Made by a program: the position numbers and the translations under genes
Assembly (NCBI GenBank): GCA_910580205.1
Contig: CAJTVP010000001.1
Span: forward strand, 1-64,000
From: an uncultured Eggerthellaceae bacterium
GTDB lineage: Bacteria > Actinomycetota > Coriobacteriia > Coriobacteriales > Eggerthellaceae
Reading direction: 5' to 3'
DNA: 64,000 bases
Notes under the pieces: generated by a model
Told to the model about the DNA's origin: nothing
The model's input: the letters and a program-made list of their open reading frames with translations, nothing else
Database searches by the model: none
Shown here: piece after piece, positions 40,582-48,831 of the stretch
Position numbering within the stretch: the first letter of the stretch is position 1
Layout of the letters: every line of letters starts with the position of its first letter

Positions 40582-42114
40582 TCAGTCGTTGGTGTCCTTC
40601 AGCGCCCGGTTCTTCAAGAAGAGCAGCAGCACGAAAGCAGCAATGAGCATCGGTGCCAGCCACCCGAACACGGGAGCCAGGGCGTCGTTGTAGGCCGACT
40701 GCACGCCGAGTCTCGTCGCGTCGTCGAGGCCGCGCACGATGGCAGGCGTGAGCGCGTTGGCGTCCATGCCAGCCAGCCCACTGCCTGCGTACTCGGCGAG
40801 CTTGCCCATGAGCGAGGTGGAGAAGAGCGAGCCGACGAGGCTGCCGCCCACCGTGCCCCCGATCTCGCGGAAGAAGTTGTTGGCGGCGGTGGCCGCCCCG
40901 ACGACCTTCACTGAGAATTCGTTCTGCACGATGAGGACGAGCATCTGCTGCCCGATGCCGATGCCGAAGCCGAGGATGAAGAGCATGCAGCCCATCTGCC
41001 AGAGGCTTGTGTCCACGGTGATGGTCGACAGGCCGACGAGGGCCGCAGCGGCCACGGCGCAGGATAGGAGCGGCATCCATTTGATGCTCTTCGCGCGGGC
41101 CGCGACGAACCCCGATGCCGTCGAAGTGATCATCATGCCTGCCATCAACGGCAACGTCATGTACCCGGCCGGCGTCGCCTCAAGGCCGTCGACGATCTGG
41201 AAGTACGTGGGAAGGTACGAGATGACCCCGGCCATGGCGACCATGATCACCAATCCCGCGATGGTGCACAGCGCGAAGTTGCGGTTCTTGAAGAAGGAGA
41301 GCGATATGAGGGGCTCGCCGGCGCGTTTCTCGGCGAGGATGAACGCCACGGCGAACAGCGCGAAGGCGACGAGCAGGCCGATGATCTCGGGCGATGCCCA
41401 GCCATAGACGTTGCCGCCGAGGGAGAACGCCAAGATGAGGCAGGTCACCGAAACGGCCATGCAGGCGAATCCGGCGACGTCGAGCTTGCTGGCAGAGAAC
41501 TTCTGGTGCGTGCTCCGATGCGGCAGGAACACGACCGCCACGGCGAGAGCGGCTGCCCCCAGCGGAACGTTGATCCAGAAACACCAGCGCCAGGAAAGGT
41601 ACTCGGTGAAGGCACCGCCGATGAGCGGGCCCAAGGCCATGCTCACGCCGAACGAGGCGCCCATGATGCCTATGTACTTGCCGCGTTCTTTCGGCGGGAA
41701 GATGTCGGCGACGATGGCTTGAGATAGGATCATCTGACCTCCGCCGCCGAGGCCCTGTATGGCGCGCCCTGCGATGAGCCATCCGATAGAGGAGGCGCAG
41801 GCGCAAATGAGCGACCCGGCAACGAAAAGGACTTGGCAGGCGCAGAACAGGTACTTGCGCCCGAACAGGTCACCGAGCTTGCCGTAGAGCGGCATGACGA
41901 TGGTGCTTGTCAAAAAATAGGCCGTGGTGATCCAGAGCATCTGGTCAACTGCGCCCATCTCGCCAACGATGGTGGGAAGGGCGGTGGATACGATGGTCTG
42001 GTCGAGCGAAGCCACGAACATCGCCACCATGAGGGCGACGAAGATGGCGACGATGGCCTTCCGAGACAATCGATGGCTTTCGATGGGGTTTCCTTGCGCG
42101 GTGGCGTCATTCAT
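40582..42114 (-). CDS. MFS drug:H+ antiporter, DHA2 (EmrB/QacA) family
   Basis: 510 residues, 14 predicted membrane helices. Motif D1 (ASLDQTIVSTALPTI) in helix 1 and motif A (YGKLGDLFGRKYLF) after helix 2 identify DHA2 exporters, and GLGGGGQMILSQAIVADIFP is the antiporter motif C region. ATG 42114 with GAAGAGG upstream is used in preference to the open frame from 42231. It is divergent from a TetR gene with direct repeats between, the standard arrangement for regulated multidrug efflux. Confidence 0.92.
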   Translation of the reverse strand: MNDATAQGNPIESHRLSRKAIVAIFVALMVAMFVASLDQTIVSTALPTIVGEMGAVDQMLWITTAYFLTSTIVMPLYGKLGDLFGRKYLFCACQVLFVAGSLICACASSIGWLIAGRAIQGLGGGGQMILSQAIVADIFPPKERGKYIGIMGASFGVSMALGPLIGGAFTEYLSWRWCFWINVPLGAAALAVAVVFLPHRSTHQKFSASKLDVAGFACMAVSVTCLILAFSLGGNVYGWASPEIIGLLVAFALFAVAFILAEKRAGEPLISLSFFKNRNFALCTIAGLVIMVAMAGVISYLPTYFQIVDGLEATPAGYMTLPLMAGMMITSTASGFVAARAKSIKWMPLLSCAVAAAALVGLSTITVDTSLWQMGCMLFILGFGIGIGQQMLVLIVQNEFSVKVVGAATAANNFFREIGGTVGGSLVGSLFSTSLMGKLAEYAGSGLAGMDANALTPAIVRGLDDATRLGVQSAYNDALAPVFGWLAPMLIAAFVLLLFLKNRALKDTND

Positions 42115-42128
42115 AGGCCTCTTCTCCG

Positions 42129-42164
42129 TACTTTCGCTTGCTAACTTACTTTCGTCTGTTAAAT
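42129..42164. promoter_or_regulatory. Tandem direct repeats in the MFS/TetR intergenic region
   Basis: TACTTTCG at 42129-42136 recurs at 42147-42154, each followed by a related (C/T)TG(C)TAA-like segment, giving an 18-bp period (TACTTTCGCTTGCTAAC and TACTTTCGTCTGTTAAA). This is the best operator candidate for the TetR protein. Confidence 0.55.
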
Positions 42165-42259
42165 TAGGATGCATGCAGAGCCCTTGCAACCCACGATTCT
42201 TGGGATCTGGTGAGATAACTGACCGATTCACACAAAATGACTGTTAGAAGGAATCGACC

Positions 42260-42847
42260 ATGATCGCTCGTCCGAGAAGAGATGCCGCCAAGAACGACCT
42301 GCGCTGGCGGCGCACGGAAAAGCTCCTTCTCAAGGCCTTCGAGCAGGAGCTTGGGTGCACACCGCTCGACAAGGTGAAAGTGGTAGCGGTGTGCGAGACC
42401 GCCGAAGTCAGCAAGGCGGCATTCTACGCGCATTACCAAGACATCTATGATCTAGCTGATGCCTTCGTAGATGCAGCCGTGCAAAGGACGCTTGATTCAA
42501 TGGGCCCCGCAACGCCGACGGTCCCCGATGGCATGGGGTTCGTGTACCGATGCGTGCAGGCGTTGCGCTCAGAAGAGCAGAAAGCATTCGTTCGGATCGC
42601 AGACGAGAACCGGATGATGCCGCGCTTTCTCGAGCGTATCTGCTCTGAAGTGGAGATGCGGGTATCTCAGGGCGTGTCCCATCCCCTGAATCCGTCTGAT
42701 CGGATAGCAGTGACATTCATTCTGAGTGGCGCTATCGCAACGGTCTTGTCTCATCCGGAGGTGCCCGATGACGTCCTTGCGGACATTCTGGCCCGGCTCA
42801 TGGAGCAGGCCTTGGGCGCGGTCGACCATGGGAAAAATGGCGAGTGA
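42260..42847 (+). CDS. TetR-family regulator (AcrR-like)
   Basis: 195 residues. The HTH is VVAVCETAEVSKAAFYAHYQ DIYDL, after a first helix TEKLLLKAFEQEL; the remainder is a helical ligand-binding domain with SGAIATVLSHPE matching the usual last helices. It is divergent from the MFS exporter and likely represses it. ATG 42260 follows GAAGGAATCGACC. Confidence 0.88.
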   Translation: MIARPRRDAAKNDLRWRRTEKLLLKAFEQELGCTPLDKVKVVAVCETAEVSKAAFYAHYQDIYDLADAFVDAAVQRTLDSMGPATPTVPDGMGFVYRCVQALRSEEQKAFVRIADENRMMPRFLERICSEVEMRVSQGVSHPLNPSDRIAVTFILSGAIATVLSHPEVPDDVLADILARLMEQALGAVDHGKNGE

Positions 42848-42952
42848 GACGGGTTCTACGTTTGCTTGTCCCACGCCTGCCCTGGCTTTCCTCCCCAAGT
42901 GCGTGGGTATACTAGCGTCACCGATGTGCCCGCGCCTATTGGAAGGATTCCC

Positions 42953-43373
42953 GTGCCGCTGTTCGAAGCCTGCGACTTGAGCATCGCCTACGCCGGTGAC
43001 GGGCAGGCTGCGCCCGTGCGGCTGGAAAGCGTGTCGTTCGGCCTGGATGCCGGGCGCGTCTACGACCTGACCGGCCCTTCCGGCGCGGGGGAAGTCCATT
43101 CTGCTGCGGGCTTGCGCCCAGATGATGCCCATTGAGGGTGACGCCTACAAGCAGGCCATCGGCGTGCTGTACGCGGTGGCCTACACGGTGAAGATGTCGA
43201 AGATGGGAGACCACCGCATGGACGGCCTCATAGCCGCCGAGGGATACGTGAACGACATGTCCGACACCGAAGCCGGCCGGCACCACCACGAGATCTACCT
43301 GTCCGATGCCCGCCGGGTGGCCCTTGCCAAGTGGAAGACGGTGGTGCGGCACCTCATCAAGCCCGCATGCTAA
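42953..43373 (+). pseudogene. Chimeric pseudogene: ABC-transporter ATPase 5' part joined to a GyrI-like remnant
   Basis: GTG 42953, preceded by GGAAGGATTCCC, opens an ABC ATPase start (LFEACDLSIAYAGDGQ, then LTGPSGAG). At a run of five G (43087-43091) one extra base breaks the Walker A; removing it restores PSGAGKSILLRACAQMM and continues into 43122-43373. That second part is not ABC but GyrI-like: EGDAYKQAIGVLYAVAYTVKM and HHEIYLSDARRVALAKWKTV match the beginning and end of GyrI-like domains, with the middle (roughly 100 residues in intact relatives) missing. The locus is therefore a fusion of two truncated genes and carries a frameshift. Confidence 0.75.
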
Positions 43374-43497
43374 TTAGGTCCAACGCCCAGCGTTGCCGCC
43401 GCCCATGTGGGCATGTCCGCTTGGGCAGGCCAGTGCATGCAATGAGTGGAAGCTGTCAAGGAGCCTGCCCGTATTAGTCATTAAGTGGCAATGTAAC

Positions 43498-43527
43498 TTG
43501 GCCGTGTTTTGATAAAAGTGGTAAGAT
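43498..43527 (+). promoter_or_regulatory. Predicted promoter of the ATPase gene
   Basis: TTGGCC (43498-43503) and TAAGAT (43522-43527), 18 bases apart, lie 36 bases before the DUF4143 ATPase start in a locally AT-richer stretch. Confidence 0.45.
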
Positions 43528-43562
43528 AACCCTGCCATATTTCAAAAACGCAGGAGGTCGAA

Positions 43563-44909
43563 ATGCTCAACTCCCTTGTCCTGGAGGTACTCAAGGATTT
43601 CGACATTTCGATCTATTCTCCGCTGCATCCGCGTGCGCTGAGCCTGGGCGAGCCGCTTGCGCCGCGCGCGGGCAACCTGGTGAAGGTGGTAGGCGGCATG
43701 CGGAGGAGCGGTAAGAGCTATCGCCTCTTCCAAGAGATGTATGCGCTTCATGAGGACGGCGTCCCATGGGAGCGGATCTGCTACTTCAACTTCGAGGACG
43801 ACCGCCTATCGCCCGTCACCCCGCAAACGGGCGACGCGGTGCTCGAAGCATTCCAAAGCTTGCATCCCCACGCCTTCGAGGAGGGGGCATTCCTGTTCTT
43901 CGACGAGCTTCAGGAGATGGAAGGGTGGGGAGCGTGGCTTCGCCGGATCGTGGACACGAAGCGCGTCACAATTTACGTGACTGGCTCGTCTTCGAAGATG
44001 CTTTCGAGCGAGATCGCGACTGAGTTCCGCGGCCGTGCCCTCGACTTCGAGCTGCTGCCTCTGTCATTCGCTGAATCCCTGGAGTTCAACGGCATTCCCG
44101 CTCCGCGCGGCCCTGGCTATTCCTCTGCCGAGCGCATTGCCTTGGCACGCGCGTTCGACTCGTACCTGAGGCAAGGCGGTTTCCCTGCCGCTCAAGGGCT
44201 GCCCTTTCAGGAAGCCGTGCCGCTTCTTCAGTCCTATGCGCAGCGTGTCGTGGCGCGGGACGTCATCGAGCGCCACGGCGTCGCGCGGCCACGCGTGGCC
44301 ACGTCCTTCGCGCAGAGGCTGCTGGGGCTGAACGGTCGGCAGCTTTCCGTCAGGAAGGTTGCCAACGACCTGCGCTCCGCCGGAATCCCCACCAGCCGGG
44401 AGCTGCTCGGTGACCTGCTTGGATACCTGGAAGAGGCGTACCTTCTCTTTACGGTGCGGAACCGCGCCTTCAGCTTGGCCGAGTCTACGAACTCCACGCC
44501 GAAGGTGTACGCGGTGGACCCGGGGCTGGCGCTCGCTAACGGGCGGGCGAACACCAACGACGCGGGCCAGCGCCTTGAAGACGCGGTGTATCTTGAACTG
44601 CGCAGGCGGGCGATCGGCATGCGCAAAGGCACCATCACCTCTCTGCGCACGTCCGCCCACGACTGCGAAATCGATTTTGCGCTCGGCGACGCGCTGGACG
44701 AGAGGCCGTTGGGCCTCATCCAGGTCTGCGCGGATGTCGCTGACGACGCTACGTTCGACCGCGAATCCCGCGCGTTGTGGGAAGCGCTTGATGAACAGGG
44801 CTTGCAGGAAGGCGTTCTCGTGATCGGAACGGGCGACGAGGCTGTCCATGAACGAGGTGGACGCACGATCCGCCAGGTTCCCGCCTGGAAATGGTTCCTG
44901 GAGGGCTAG
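43563..44909 (+). CDS. AAA_14/DUF4143 ATP-binding protein
   Basis: 448 residues. Walker A is VVGGMRRSGKSYRL, Walker B is AFLFFDELQEMEGW and sensor-1-like IYVTGSSSKMLSSEIA follows, then the FRGRALDFELLPLSF block of the AAA_14 domain. The C-terminal half is DUF4143, a nuclease-like fold (YAVDPGLAL...RLEDAVYLELRRR, CEIDFALGD). Such proteins are widespread and often multi-copy in anaerobes; their function is not established. The ribosome-binding site is GCAGGAGGTCGAA. Confidence 0.9.
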   Translation: MLNSLVLEVLKDFDISIYSPLHPRALSLGEPLAPRAGNLVKVVGGMRRSGKSYRLFQEMYALHEDGVPWERICYFNFEDDRLSPVTPQTGDAVLEAFQSLHPHAFEEGAFLFFDELQEMEGWGAWLRRIVDTKRVTIYVTGSSSKMLSSEIATEFRGRALDFELLPLSFAESLEFNGIPAPRGPGYSSAERIALARAFDSYLRQGGFPAAQGLPFQEAVPLLQSYAQRVVARDVIERHGVARPRVATSFAQRLLGLNGRQLSVRKVANDLRSAGIPTSRELLGDLLGYLEEAYLLFTVRNRAFSLAESTNSTPKVYAVDPGLALANGRANTNDAGQRLEDAVYLELRRRAIGMRKGTITSLRTSAHDCEIDFALGDALDERPLGLIQVCADVADDATFDRESRALWEALDEQGLQEGVLVIGTGDEAVHERGGRTIRQVPAWKWFLEG

Positions 44910-44935
44910 GGACAAGCCCTGCGGCCGCATTTTCC

Positions 44936-44975
44936 GAGGCGGGTCCGGAAATAGGGGGGAGTCCGGGCCCGCCTC
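44936..44975. terminator. Strong inverted repeat between convergent genes
   Basis: GAGGCGGGTCCGGA (44936-44949) and TCCGGGCCCGCCTC (44962-44975) form a 14-bp stem with one G-U pair and a 12-base loop. It lies between the ends of the ATPase and the - strand Fe-S gene. No T-run follows on either side, so it may slow RNA polymerase or protect 3' ends rather than terminate in the classic way. Confidence 0.5.
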
Positions 44976-45047
44976 TGGAATCGGCCGAGCGCTCGTGCGG
45001 CATCGCCAGAGGATAGCTGTTGATGTGCTTTCGGGGATGCCCGTGCG

Positions 45048-45380
45048 CTACAGCGTCATCATGAGCGTCTTGCCGTTCCCGGCCGCTATCTTCGCCGCCT
45101 CGCTTGCATCGAGCACCTGAATGCAGTTGGCCTGACAGTGCTGGACGCAACTCGGCAGTTTGCCTTCAGCCATGCGGTCAGCGCAGAGGTTGCATTGCGC
45201 GGTGAGTACGGGGAAGTAGGAGTACTCCCAGGTGTCGGGCGCATATTCCCAAGGTCCCACCTGGTTCAGCTTGATGCCGAACTGGTCGGGCGGAAGCTCG
45301 TTCTTCACCTGACAGGCCAGTTCGCACGAGTGGCAGCCCGTACACCACCGGTAGTCGAGGAGAAGCGCTTTGCGTGCCAT
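45048..45380 (-). CDS. Small Fe-S electron-transfer subunit of a molybdopterin enzyme
   Basis: 110 residues. Cysteine groups CTGCHSCELAC and CNLCADRMAEGKLPSCVQHC plus CI near residue 90 resemble a shortened DmsB/HybA-type subunit with about two clusters instead of four. ATG 45380 starts 3 bases after the stop of the catalytic gene (GGAAGGTGAGTGAAT). There is no signal peptide or membrane segment. Confidence 0.85.
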   Translation of the reverse strand: MARKALLLDYRWCTGCHSCELACQVKNELPPDQFGIKLNQVGPWEYAPDTWEYSYFPVLTAQCNLCADRMAEGKLPSCVQHCQANCIQVLDASEAAKIAAGNGKTLMMTL

Positions 45381-45382
45381 AT

Positions 45383-47707
45383 TCACTCACCTTCCTTCAC
45401 GGGGTAGATCTTGCAGAGGACGCACTTGTAGTTGCATCCCACCCCGGTTTCGCCTGACGCCCACGAGATCAGGTTGTTGATGTTGAGCTCGGCGACGTCG
45501 TAAAGATCCTCGGGGTCGGCCTCGGGATGCCACCAGCCATGGTCCGAGCTCACGACGCGCTTGTCCATGCCCGGTGAGAGCTCCACGACCCTCTTGGCGC
45601 GGGCGGTGCGCCCAGTGTCGCCTATCGGCCCTTCGACCCAGACCCACCGTCCTTCCGCCACGCCCAGTTCGGCGGCAAGTTCGGGTGCCATCTGGATAGC
45701 GGGTTCGGGGTGCATGGCACGAAGGTGTGCGCCCTGGCGGTTCTCGGAATGAAAGGTGTTGTGGCGCCTTGCCCCCGTGGTCAGCACCAGCGGGTAGTCC
45801 TCGGCGAGTTCCGGCTGGGAGTAGGGTGTCATGGTCGGCTCAGCGTAGGTCGGCAGCGGGTCGAATCCCATGAAATCGAGCCCGTTGCTCCAGAGCTCTA
45901 TACGTCCTGTCGGCGTGGGGAATCCCACCTGGCCATCGGGGCGCAGCAGCCCCTTCTCGTGCTTGTCGTACTCGAAGGGCAGATAGCTTGGCGCGGTTGC
46001 GCGCACGCCCTCGAAGTCCATGCCCGTCTCGGAGAGGATGTGCGTGAACATCTCCTCCACGCTCTCCCACGGCCATCCCTCCGGGTTCCAGCGGCGCCCC
46101 AGCTCCAGATTGATCTCCATGTCGGACCGGCACTCGCCCAGCGGTGGTACGGCCTGGTTGATGGTCTCGCCGCGCTGGGTGCCATCGCCGCAGCGGATGC
46201 CGTTGCGCTCCGGGTAGGTGGTCACCGGCAATACCAGATCGCCGAAGGCCATGCACGACGGCGTCATGAACAGGTCCACGAAGACGTTGAACTCGAGGTT
46301 CTGGAACGCCTGCATCGTGCGCTCGTTATCCACGCCGCCGCAGGCGATCTGATTCACGGTCTGAATCCACGATGCCTTGATGGGGTAGTCTTCGGGCTGC
46401 TCGATCATGTGGTCGATCATCTTGTTGATGGAGGCCACCTGCAATCCCAGTTTGTATATCAAAAGCTCGTCGGTGCCGATGCGCTTCTCCTCCGCATCGA
46501 AGGAGAGCAGATCGCGGCCCCATCCGGTGATGTACTTCAGAAGCTCGGGTCCCACGATGTTGCTGCCCGGCTTTTCGATGTTGCCCGTGATGCAGAACAG
46601 GCACAGCACCGCGCGGGACGCGAACACGCAGTCTTCACGCTGGTCCAGAGCCACGCCCCACTGCAAGAGCGCTGGTGCGTTCTCGGCTAGAAGGCGCGCG
46701 GCTTCGCGGATCTTGTCTGCCGGTACCCAGGTGACCTCTTCCGCGCGCTCCGGGGTCCATTCCTTGCAGAGTGTTGCATACTCGTCGAACCCGTAGCACC
46801 ACTTGTCCACGAAGTCCTTGTCGTAGATGCCCTCCTCTATCATGACGTTGCCCATGGCGAGGGCCAGCGCACCGTCGGAGCCGGGGCGGATGCGCAGCCA
46901 ACAGTCGGCATGGGCGGCCAGCCAAGTCAGCCGCGGGTCGATGACCAGCAGCTTGCTGCCGCGCTGCAGCACGTCGGTGACCCAGTGCCCGTAGGCGCCG
47001 TCGGAGTTGGCTACCACGGGATTGTTGCCCCAGACCACCGTGAGCGCCGGGCAGCGCCATTCGGGGTTGTCGTAGCGGTCGATGAACTGCTGGGAATAGT
47101 CGCCGATGGTGAACACGCCGGTGGTCATGGTGGCGGCGAAGATGCGTGGGCCGAAGCAGGCCACGTTCGAGAGCGAGAACGTGTAGTTGGGACTGCCGAA
47201 CGACCATGCTAGGCGGCTGATGTACGCCGCGATGTCGCGGCCCGTGCCCTGCAGGAACACAACGCTTTCAGCACCGTATTTCTCCTTGTACTCGTTGAAG
47301 CGCTGCTCCACGGTGTCAAGGGCTTCGTCCCAGGATATGCGCTCCCACCTGTCCTTGCCCCGGTCTTCGTGGGCGCGCTTCATGGGATAGCGCAGCCGCT
47401 TGTCGTTGTTGACGATCTCATTCACGGCAACGCACCTTGGGCAAAGGCGGCCCTGATTGTAGGGGTTCTCCGGGTCGCCTTCCACGCGCACCACCTTGCT
47501 GTCCTTGGAGTAGATGAGCACACCGCAGCCAAGATGGCAGCCCGGTGCTGACCAAGCGCTGCCTCGGGTTACCTTGCAGCCGTCCTCCTCGTACTCCCAG
47601 GGCAGCTCGTGTTCGAAGTACACCATGCCCCGATCGTTTCTCAGGAGGTCGTTCCCCTCCACGACGACGCGTGGCTGTAGCGTCTCCTGAACGAAGGATT
47701 CCTTCAT
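45383..47707 (-). CDS. Cytoplasmic molybdopterin oxidoreductase (bis-MGD family), substrate unknown
   Basis: 774 residues. Cysteines at 57, 61, 89 and 92 (GCHLGCG and LCPRC) form the N-terminal Fe-S site, with spacing different from the usual Cx2-3Cx3C...C. The molybdenum ligand is probably Cys184 in NVACFGPR. Further family blocks are VVWGNNPVVANSDG, LLVIDPRLTW and the C-terminal PEPAIQMAPELAAELGV. There is no Tat signal, so it works in the cytoplasm, as acetylene hydratase, transhydroxylase and some dehydroxylase-type relatives do. Genes order: a 100-residue protein, this enzyme, then the Fe-S subunit; no membrane anchor. Ribosome-binding site AGGAGAGGCCG. Confidence 0.87.
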   Translation of the reverse strand: MKESFVQETLQPRVVVEGNDLLRNDRGMVYFEHELPWEYEEDGCKVTRGSAWSAPGCHLGCGVLIYSKDSKVVRVEGDPENPYNQGRLCPRCVAVNEIVNNDKRLRYPMKRAHEDRGKDRWERISWDEALDTVEQRFNEYKEKYGAESVVFLQGTGRDIAAYISRLAWSFGSPNYTFSLSNVACFGPRIFAATMTTGVFTIGDYSQQFIDRYDNPEWRCPALTVVWGNNPVVANSDGAYGHWVTDVLQRGSKLLVIDPRLTWLAAHADCWLRIRPGSDGALALAMGNVMIEEGIYDKDFVDKWCYGFDEYATLCKEWTPERAEEVTWVPADKIREAARLLAENAPALLQWGVALDQREDCVFASRAVLCLFCITGNIEKPGSNIVGPELLKYITGWGRDLLSFDAEEKRIGTDELLIYKLGLQVASINKMIDHMIEQPEDYPIKASWIQTVNQIACGGVDNERTMQAFQNLEFNVFVDLFMTPSCMAFGDLVLPVTTYPERNGIRCGDGTQRGETINQAVPPLGECRSDMEINLELGRRWNPEGWPWESVEEMFTHILSETGMDFEGVRATAPSYLPFEYDKHEKGLLRPDGQVGFPTPTGRIELWSNGLDFMGFDPLPTYAEPTMTPYSQPELAEDYPLVLTTGARRHNTFHSENRQGAHLRAMHPEPAIQMAPELAAELGVAEGRWVWVEGPIGDTGRTARAKRVVELSPGMDKRVVSSDHGWWHPEADPEDLYDVAELNINNLISWASGETGVGCNYKCVLCKIYPVKEGE

Positions 47708-47730
47708 CGGCCTCTCCTTTCGATGGCCCG

Positions 47731-48033
47731 TTACCAGAGTTCCTTGGACTTCATGGGAAGAACGCCGATGCGCGCCTTGGCCACACCATCGATGAGCCCG
47801 TCATAGATGCGGCCTTCGGCAACGCCCTCCATGGTTCCGAGCATGGTGGTGATGGTGCAGTCGCAGCTGAAGTTGCCCTCGTCGTCGATCTTGCCGTTCT
47901 TGACGGGAGCGGTGGACCCCAACACCGTGAAGTCGCCCACGAACGTGCCATCGCCCTGACGGTCGATGGTGAGCGTGCAAGGTTTCTTGCCGATGGGGAT
48001 CTTCACGATCGCTTCGTAGGTTTCTACTGCCAT
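47731..48033 (-). CDS. Small beta-rich protein of unknown function in the molybdoenzyme operon
   Basis: 100 residues beginning MAVETYEAIVKIPIGKKP, with alternating polar and hydrophobic residues and many Gly-Asp turns (RQGDGTFVGDF, GKIDDEGNFSCDC) that suggest an all-beta barrel. It is the first gene of the operon, 23 bases before the catalytic gene, with ribosome-binding site AAGGAGGAAACC. I do not recognise the family; a substrate-binding, chaperone or small enzyme role is possible. Confidence 0.6.
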   Translation of the reverse strand: MAVETYEAIVKIPIGKKPCTLTIDRQGDGTFVGDFTVLGSTAPVKNGKIDDEGNFSCDCTITTMLGTMEGVAEGRIYDGLIDGVAKARIGVLPMKSKELW

Positions 48034-48053
48034 GGTTTCCTCCTTTTGCCTTT

Positions 48054-48150
48054 TATGTGACAGATGTCACTGATATAGCTATGATGCAGAATCAACGCCA
48101 AAGATGTAAGGCACGGAAACGCTGTCCCGTCACATATGTGACAGATGTAA
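48054..48150. promoter_or_regulatory. Two CRP-like palindromic operators between the molybdoenzyme operon and its TetR gene
   Basis: The segment TATGTGACAGATGT occurs twice (48054-48067 and 48136-48149). The first copy is within the dyad GTGACA-GA-TGTCAC (48057-48070); the second is joined to its mirror image in the perfect palindrome GTCACATATGTGAC (48129-48142). They flank the space between divergent starts at 48033 and 48225 and probably bind the TetR protein on both sides. Confidence 0.65.
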
Positions 48151-48224
48151 GGAATTGTCTTCGAACAGGATCCGCATTGGTGATTGAACGATGCTGGATC
48201 CCTAGCGAGAAGGGTGGGAGAGCC

Positions 48225-48800
48225 ATGGACATACGCGCGGAAAGAACACGCGCTCTCTTGCGGGATGCGTTCGAGGATCTGCTTGAGGAAGAGCCGTTCG
48301 AGGCCATATCGGTGAGCGAGATCTGCGCGCGTTCCACGGTGCGCCGCGCCACGTTCTACCGGCATTTCGAGGATAAGAATGCGTTCTTCGAATGGTATCT
48401 GAGCACCATAACCGACCGGTTCGTGAGCGAACTATCGGGCAACCACGACGAACTGGGGCTTCGCGAATACGTTGAGCTCATGCATCGCAAGCTTGTGGAT
48501 TTCCTGGAAATGCATAGAAACTGGTTCATGAAGACCATGGGACGCAACGCGCTGGCGGGTTCGCTGGACATGATCATGGAGCAGGTTGCCATCGGGGTGG
48601 CCCAGCATGTTGACGCCTACGCCTTTGAGAACGGCTTTGCGTTGGATGCCGAGCCCGAGTTCATCAGCCTGTTCTACACGGGCGGAATGGTGCACACCCT
48701 GCGCTATTGGATGCTTGCCGGCAAGCCGTTCCCGGTAGACGATCTGGTGGAAGGGTCCACCGAGTTCTTGATGCGGTATGTGGAAGGCGCGGTCGCCTGA
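48225..48800 (+). CDS. TetR-family regulator
   Basis: 191 residues. First helix RTRALLRDAFEDLLEEEPF, HTH ISVSEICARSTVRRATFYRHFEDK, then a helical sensor domain including FYTGGMVHTLRYWM. ATG 48225 follows GGTGGGAGAGCC; the open frame to 48057 crosses the operators and is not used. It is divergent from the cytoplasmic molybdoenzyme operon and likely controls it in response to the enzyme's substrate. Confidence 0.9.
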   Translation: MDIRAERTRALLRDAFEDLLEEEPFEAISVSEICARSTVRRATFYRHFEDKNAFFEWYLSTITDRFVSELSGNHDELGLREYVELMHRKLVDFLEMHRNWFMKTMGRNALAGSLDMIMEQVAIGVAQHVDAYAFENGFALDAEPEFISLFYTGGMVHTLRYWMLAGKPFPVDDLVEGSTEFLMRYVEGAVA

Positions 48801-48831
48801 CCTGCCATGACTGCTGCGCGAGGCCGGGCAG

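Noticed and set aside
48054..48150. CRP/FNR sites as such
   Set aside because: The palindromes match the CRP consensus loosely, but they sit between a TetR gene and its divergent target, so a TetR operator explains them better.
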